Virus record (IMG/VR): IMGVR_UViG_3300020420_000028
Coordinates: 1 to 44,211 of that record
Direction: 5' to 3' (one strand)
DNA length: 44,211 nt
From: a virus
The notes under the pieces were generated by a model, which saw nothing but the letters and a program-made list of their open reading frames with translations, had not been told where the DNA came from and did no database searches. Numbering within the stretch: the first letter of the stretch is position 1; the number at the start of each line of letters is the position of its first letter. This document shows, piece by piece, positions 41,414 through 44,211 of the stretch. A program made the translations under genes and the position numbers.

Positions 41414-43130
41414 AGATCAACTCCAAAAAGATTTTAGGTATTTTCTTACCGCTGTTTGGACACACCTTAACCTACCCGCCCCCACAAGGGCACAATTATG
41501 TATCGCTGAGTATCTACAACATGGCCCAAAAAGATTACAAATCCAAGCGTTTCGTGGCGTTGGTAAGTCTTGGATTACTGCTGCATTTGTCCTTTGGACT
41601 TTATTCAATAACCCAGATAAAAAGATTATGGTCGTCTCTGCTTCAAAAGATAGAGCAGACTCATTCTCAATCTTCTGTCAAAGACTAATACTAGAAGTAC
41701 CTTGGTTATCACACCTAAAGCCAAAAAACGATGACCAAAGATGGTCACGTATATCATTTGATGTGGGGCCAGCAGCACCGCACCAAGCACCCTCAGTTAA
41801 GTCTGTGGGTATAACAGGACAGTTAACTGGTTCCAGAGCTGACCTAATGGTACTAGATGATGTCGAAGTACCAAACAACAGTATGACTGAACTACAACGT
41901 GAAAAACTTTTACAGTTGGTTACTGAATGTGAGTCTATCCTTACTCCTAAGCGTGATTCTAGGATTATGTTCTTGGGAACTCCTCAAACCACTTTTACTG
42001 TCTACAATAAACTACGAGAACGTAGCTATAGACCATTTGTTTGGCCAGCTAGATACCCCCGCAAGATTGCTATGTATGATGGTTTACTAGCTCCACAGTT
42101 AGTAGAGGACATAGAAAAGGGAGATATGGCATGGAAACCTACAGATACACGTTTTAAAGAGTCAGACCTGTTAGAAAGAGAAGCATCTATGGGACGTAGC
42201 AACTTTATGCTACAGTTTATGTTAGACACTACCTTGTCTGACGCAGAAAAGTTCCCATTAAAGTTTGCAGACCTAATTGTTACACCCGTAAACCCTACAC
42301 ATGCACCAGAAAACATTATATGGTGCTCAGATCCACGTAATCTATTGAAAGACCTGCCATGTGCGGGGCTTCCCGGAGACTACTATTACAGCCCTATGAC
42401 TACTCAAGGTCAGTGGGTTGAGTATAGCGAGACTATATGCAGCGTAGATCCCTCTGGAAGGGGCTCTGATGAGACTGTAGCATGCTTCTTATCACAGTTA
42501 AATGGTTTTATATACTTACATGAGGTTTACGCCTCTAGAGACGGTTATAGCGACCACACATTATTAGAAATACTAAAGAGGTGTAGAAAGTATGGTGCGG
42601 GTACACTGCTCATCGAGAGCAACTTTGGCGATGGTATTGTATCAGAGCTATTTAGAAAGCATTGCCAGACGACAAAAACAAACATAGACATAGAGGAGAC
42701 TAGAGCTAATGTCCGTAAAGAAGATAGGATTATTAGTAGCCTTGAGCCTGTTTTTAATCAGCATAGGTTGGTTATTGACCCCAAGGTTATTGAATGGGAT
42801 TATGCGTCAAATGCTAATGAAGCAACTGAAAATAGATTCCAATATATGCTTGCTTACCAAATCAGCAGAATGTGCAGAGAACGAGGGGCTGTTAGACACG
42901 ATGACAGAATCGACTCTCTCGCCCAAGGCGTTAAATGGTTTACAGATGCCCTCGCAATCTCTGCTCAACAACAGATAAAAAACAGACGACATGAAGAGTG
43001 GTTAGACCACCTAGAGGCTTGGATGGATGATCCTCAAGCTGAAGCTAACCATATGGTATTGGGAATGGATTTAGACCAACGTAAGGAGGCTAGAGGCATC
43101 TCTGGAAGTGGTGATATGACTTGGTTTTGA
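41403..43130 (+). CDS. Terminase large subunit, gp19-like
   Basis: 575 residues, similar to T7 gp19 (586). Walker A is RGVGKSW (51-57), Walker B LMVLDDVE (148-155) and the coupling motif FLGTPQ. RNase H-type nuclease ligands are Asp349 in VDPSGRGSD, a middle IESNFGDG, and HDDRIDSL (Asp500/501 and Asp504). It translocates DNA into the procapsid and cuts concatemers to give the terminal repeats. It is the last large gene before the right-end control region. Confidence 0.95.
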   Translation: MKIEDQLQKDFRYFLTAVWTHLNLPAPTRAQLCIAEYLQHGPKRLQIQAFRGVGKSWITAAFVLWTLFNNPDKKIMVVSASKDRADSFSIFCQRLILEVPWLSHLKPKNDDQRWSRISFDVGPAAPHQAPSVKSVGITGQLTGSRADLMVLDDVEVPNNSMTELQREKLLQLVTECESILTPKRDSRIMFLGTPQTTFTVYNKLRERSYRPFVWPARYPRKIAMYDGLLAPQLVEDIEKGDMAWKPTDTRFKESDLLEREASMGRSNFMLQFMLDTTLSDAEKFPLKFADLIVTPVNPTHAPENIIWCSDPRNLLKDLPCAGLPGDYYYSPMTTQGQWVEYSETICSVDPSGRGSDETVACFLSQLNGFIYLHEVYASRDGYSDHTLLEILKRCRKYGAGTLLIESNFGDGIVSELFRKHCQTTKTNIDIEETRANVRKEDRIISSLEPVFNQHRLVIDPKVIEWDYASNANEATENRFQYMLAYQISRMCRERGAVRHDDRIDSLAQGVKWFTDALAISAQQQIKNRRHEEWLDHLEAWMDDPQAEANHMVLGMDLDQRKEARGISGSGDMTWF

Positions 43131-43222
43131 CCAACCCCTTCATAAGACACGGGGAAGTGGTGCTCCTCGTGGGTGGAAACAGCGGTCAAAGAGGGACGTA
43201 AAACTCCCTCTTCCTACGAGGA
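43131..43222 (+). ncRNA. Candidate structured RNA after the terminase gene
   Basis: Directly after the terminase stop, CCA+CCCC (43131-43133, 43135-43138) pairs with GGGG+TGG (43151-43154, 43158-43160). A second stem, 43164-43173 with 43213-43222 (TCCTCGT/ACGAGGA plus three pairs), encloses a perfect 8-bp hairpin AAGAGGGA (43189-43196)/TCCCTCTT (43205-43212). The unpaired side holds GGAAACA (43175-43181), the heptamer of the cyanobacterial Yfr2 RNA family as I recall it. No T-tract follows. Could be an RNA regulator, a processing site or a 3' stability element. Confidence 0.45.
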
Positions 43223-43286
43223 ACACGCTCGTACTGTATATTACCACCCTACTACTAACACTATAGCACCTACGTACTGTACAACC

Positions 43287-43445
43287 ATGACAAAAGAATC
43301 GTTGTGGGGCAGGATTAAGAAGAGTAGATGGTATAAAAGATTTAGATTAGCACTAAAACTCCAACGCTGGCCACTTCTAACCTTAGCCCAAATGAAAGTA
43401 GAGTTGCAAAGACAGCATCTCAATAATATATTTAGAAAGAAATAA
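43287..43445 (+). CDS. Small basic protein, 52 aa
   Basis: 52 residues from ATG 43287. It is Lys/Arg/Trp-rich (WGRIKKSRWYKRFRLALKLQ) with an amphipathic C-terminal helix and ends FRKK. A GTG at 43173 would add 38 residues, but those bases lie in the structured RNA region, so the short form is preferred. It is the last gene before the noncoding right-end region. Function unknown; nucleic-acid or membrane binding possible from its charge. Confidence 0.45.
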   Translation: MTKESLWGRIKKSRWYKRFRLALKLQRWPLLTLAQMKVELQRQHLNNIFRKK

Positions 43446-43591
43446 GGTGTCTTAAATTTTGAAAAAATTGTTTGTGGGGTATTATACGTGCGATCCCCTG
43501 CAATCTACCCCGTTACGGTACTGTAACAGTATTGTCAAGGTACGGTAACCCGTACTAGACAGTCAAACATTTTTTTGCTACCTATGCGGGG

Positions 43592-43926
43592 TAGTACATA
43601 TGTACCACTATCGCCCGTTGAGTATATATACCTATTGACACACCCCGCGATGGTATGATATAATCACGAGCTGGCCTTGCGGGTAGTACATTTGTACTGG
43701 TGCGGGCATCTGTGGGCTATGTGTGGATATCAAGACATAGCTATTGCCATATATAGCGTATACGTTATATTTATATTAGATATATTAATTATTAGTTTAG
43801 CTTATGATTCAATTTATAGTACACATGTATTAGTCTAGTACACTTGTACTATTGTTACATTTTGTAAAGTTGGTAGTACAGTTGTACTATGGACGATTCG
43901 GTTATTGGTCTAGTACATGCGTACTA
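43592..43926. repeat. Array of six LexA-box-like palindromes
   Basis: The 16-bp palindrome TAGTACANNTGTACTA occurs, exact or near-exact, at 43592-43607, 43684-43699, 43817-43832, 43836-43851, 43874-43889 and 43911-43926. Copies four and five are perfect. The core agrees with the cyanobacterial LexA box RGTACNNNDGTWCB (Mazon et al. 2004); copies 1, 2, 4 and 5 fit fully, 3 and 6 differ at one position. The first two bracket the promoter at 43635-43664. They may be bound by host LexA or by an unidentified phage protein. Confidence 0.8.
43635..43664 (+). promoter_or_regulatory. Strong sigma-70-like promoter between LexA-like boxes
   Basis: Perfect TTGACA (43635-43640) and perfect TATAAT (43659-43664) with an 18-base spacer; the -10 is preceded by TATGA. 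Palindromes lie 27 bases upstream of the -35 and 19 bases downstream of the -10, the second within the initially transcribed region where a repressor would block elongation. Transcripts would run through the terminal repeat into the early genes on joined DNA. Confidence 0.7.
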
Positions 43927-43932
43927 TCCACT

Positions 43933-44211
43933 ATCGTCACACCACCGTACGCAAATGTAGTTATGTCCCGATTTCCTAACAAAAGGTTGACTTCCAAAAT
44001 GAGTCGATTATAATAAGAGTAAATCAAGGGAGATTAACCACCAACAAACAACACAAACAAAAGTTTTGATTTCAACACAAATTATTGACTTTCAAAACCA
44101 CTAACCTATAATAAGGTTATACAAATCAAATCAGGGGGCTCTACCTTATAAGTAGAGTACAGCTAAACCAGATTAGTTACACGGACAATAGGCTTCGGGC
44201 ATACGTCACTT
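43933..44211. repeat. Right copy of terminal direct repeat
   Basis: It repeats window positions 1-279 without gaps, with substitutions at the equivalents of 62 (T to C), 74 (A to G), 150 (C to T) and 202 (A to G), all transitions. Both promoter hexamer pairs and the 207-225 hairpin are retained. The window ends inside or at the end of the repeat. Confidence 0.85.

Larger units (their letters stand above)
43446..43932 (+). promoter_or_regulatory. Noncoding right-end control region
   Basis: 487 bases with no credible ORF. Contents in order: inverted repeat GTTAC...GTAAC (43512-43527); hairpin GTACGG-TAAC-CCGTAC (43540-43555), with a T7 run some 15 bases later that could help end late transcription; the first LexA-like palindrome; a near-consensus promoter (43635-43664); the second palindrome; an AT-rich tract (about 43745-43820) that would melt easily; four more palindromes; then the terminal repeat. 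When ends are joined in a concatemer this region lies just upstream of the early genes. Confidence 0.7.

Noticed and set aside
43173-43445. 90-residue ORF from a GTG start
   Set aside because: The first 38 codons coincide with nested RNA stems and have no good ribosome-binding site; the ATG at 43287 gives a more plausible short basic protein.
1-44211. CRISPR array, insertion sequence, integrase, psbA, talC or toxin-antitoxin genes
   Set aside because: Looked for in all frames and between genes; no spaced direct repeats of CRISPR type, no transposase, recombinase or D1 protein reading frame was found.

Overview
The window is an essentially complete genome of a lytic, T7-like (Autographiviridae-type) podovirus. 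Every convincing gene lies on the + strand. The gene order is the T7 and cyanopodovirus order: early small genes, single-subunit RNA polymerase, ssDNA-binding protein, endonuclease I, primase-helicase, DNA polymerase, 5'-3' exonuclease, ribonucleotide reductase, portal, scaffold, capsid, tail tubes, internal core proteins, fibres, lysis and packaging genes. The first 279 bases recur at the right end (43933-44211) with four substitutions, so the unit genome is about 43.9 kb with a terminal or concatemer-junction repeat.

Several independent signs point to a marine picocyanobacterial host (Synechococcus or Prochlorococcus type): a 41-residue high-light-inducible (Hli) protein, an RNA resembling the Downstream-peptide glutamine riboswitch followed by a 17-residue YRG peptide, a class I ribonucleotide reductase pair of the P-SSP7 type, and six copies of a palindrome matching the cyanobacterial LexA box. 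psbA, talC and an integrase were not seen.

Layout. 1-610: terminal repeat with two host-type promoters, a hairpin-rich leader and a sequence like the 3' end of a tRNA-Gly. 611-4324: about 14 small, mostly overlapping early genes, including a cytosine-methyltransferase-like protein, a KTSC protein and an endonuclease VII-type nuclease; this region is clearly more GC-rich than the virion genes. 4384-13781: phage RNA polymerase, replication and nucleotide metabolism; DNA polymerase is encoded as separate exonuclease and polymerase ORFs. 13750-19589: gp7.3-like protein, portal, scaffold, six tiny basic proteins, Hli, exported protein, riboswitch cassette, dyad-rich spacer, capsid and a strong terminator. 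19634-31805: tail tube A and B, gp13-like, and gp14/15/16-like internal virion proteins. 31818-38201: a T7-type fibre, six small paralogous fibre-like proteins in two or more subfamilies, and a free-standing copy of the fibre C-terminal tip. 38198-43130: membrane and exported proteins (probable lysis functions), small and large terminase, a basic protein, an HNH nuclease and a lysozyme-like protein. 43131-43932: structured RNA after the terminase, one small basic gene, then a noncoding control region with the LexA-like array around a near-consensus sigma-70 promoter that reads into the terminal repeat.

Inferred programme: host RNA polymerase enters from promoters in the repeat, and from the LexA-flanked promoter when ends are joined. 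The phage polymerase then transcribes replication and late genes. The nucleases and the reductase recycle nucleotides, while Hli and the glutamine-sensing cassette may tune host photosynthesis and nitrogen state during late infection. Functional statements are homology-by-eye; no database search was run.
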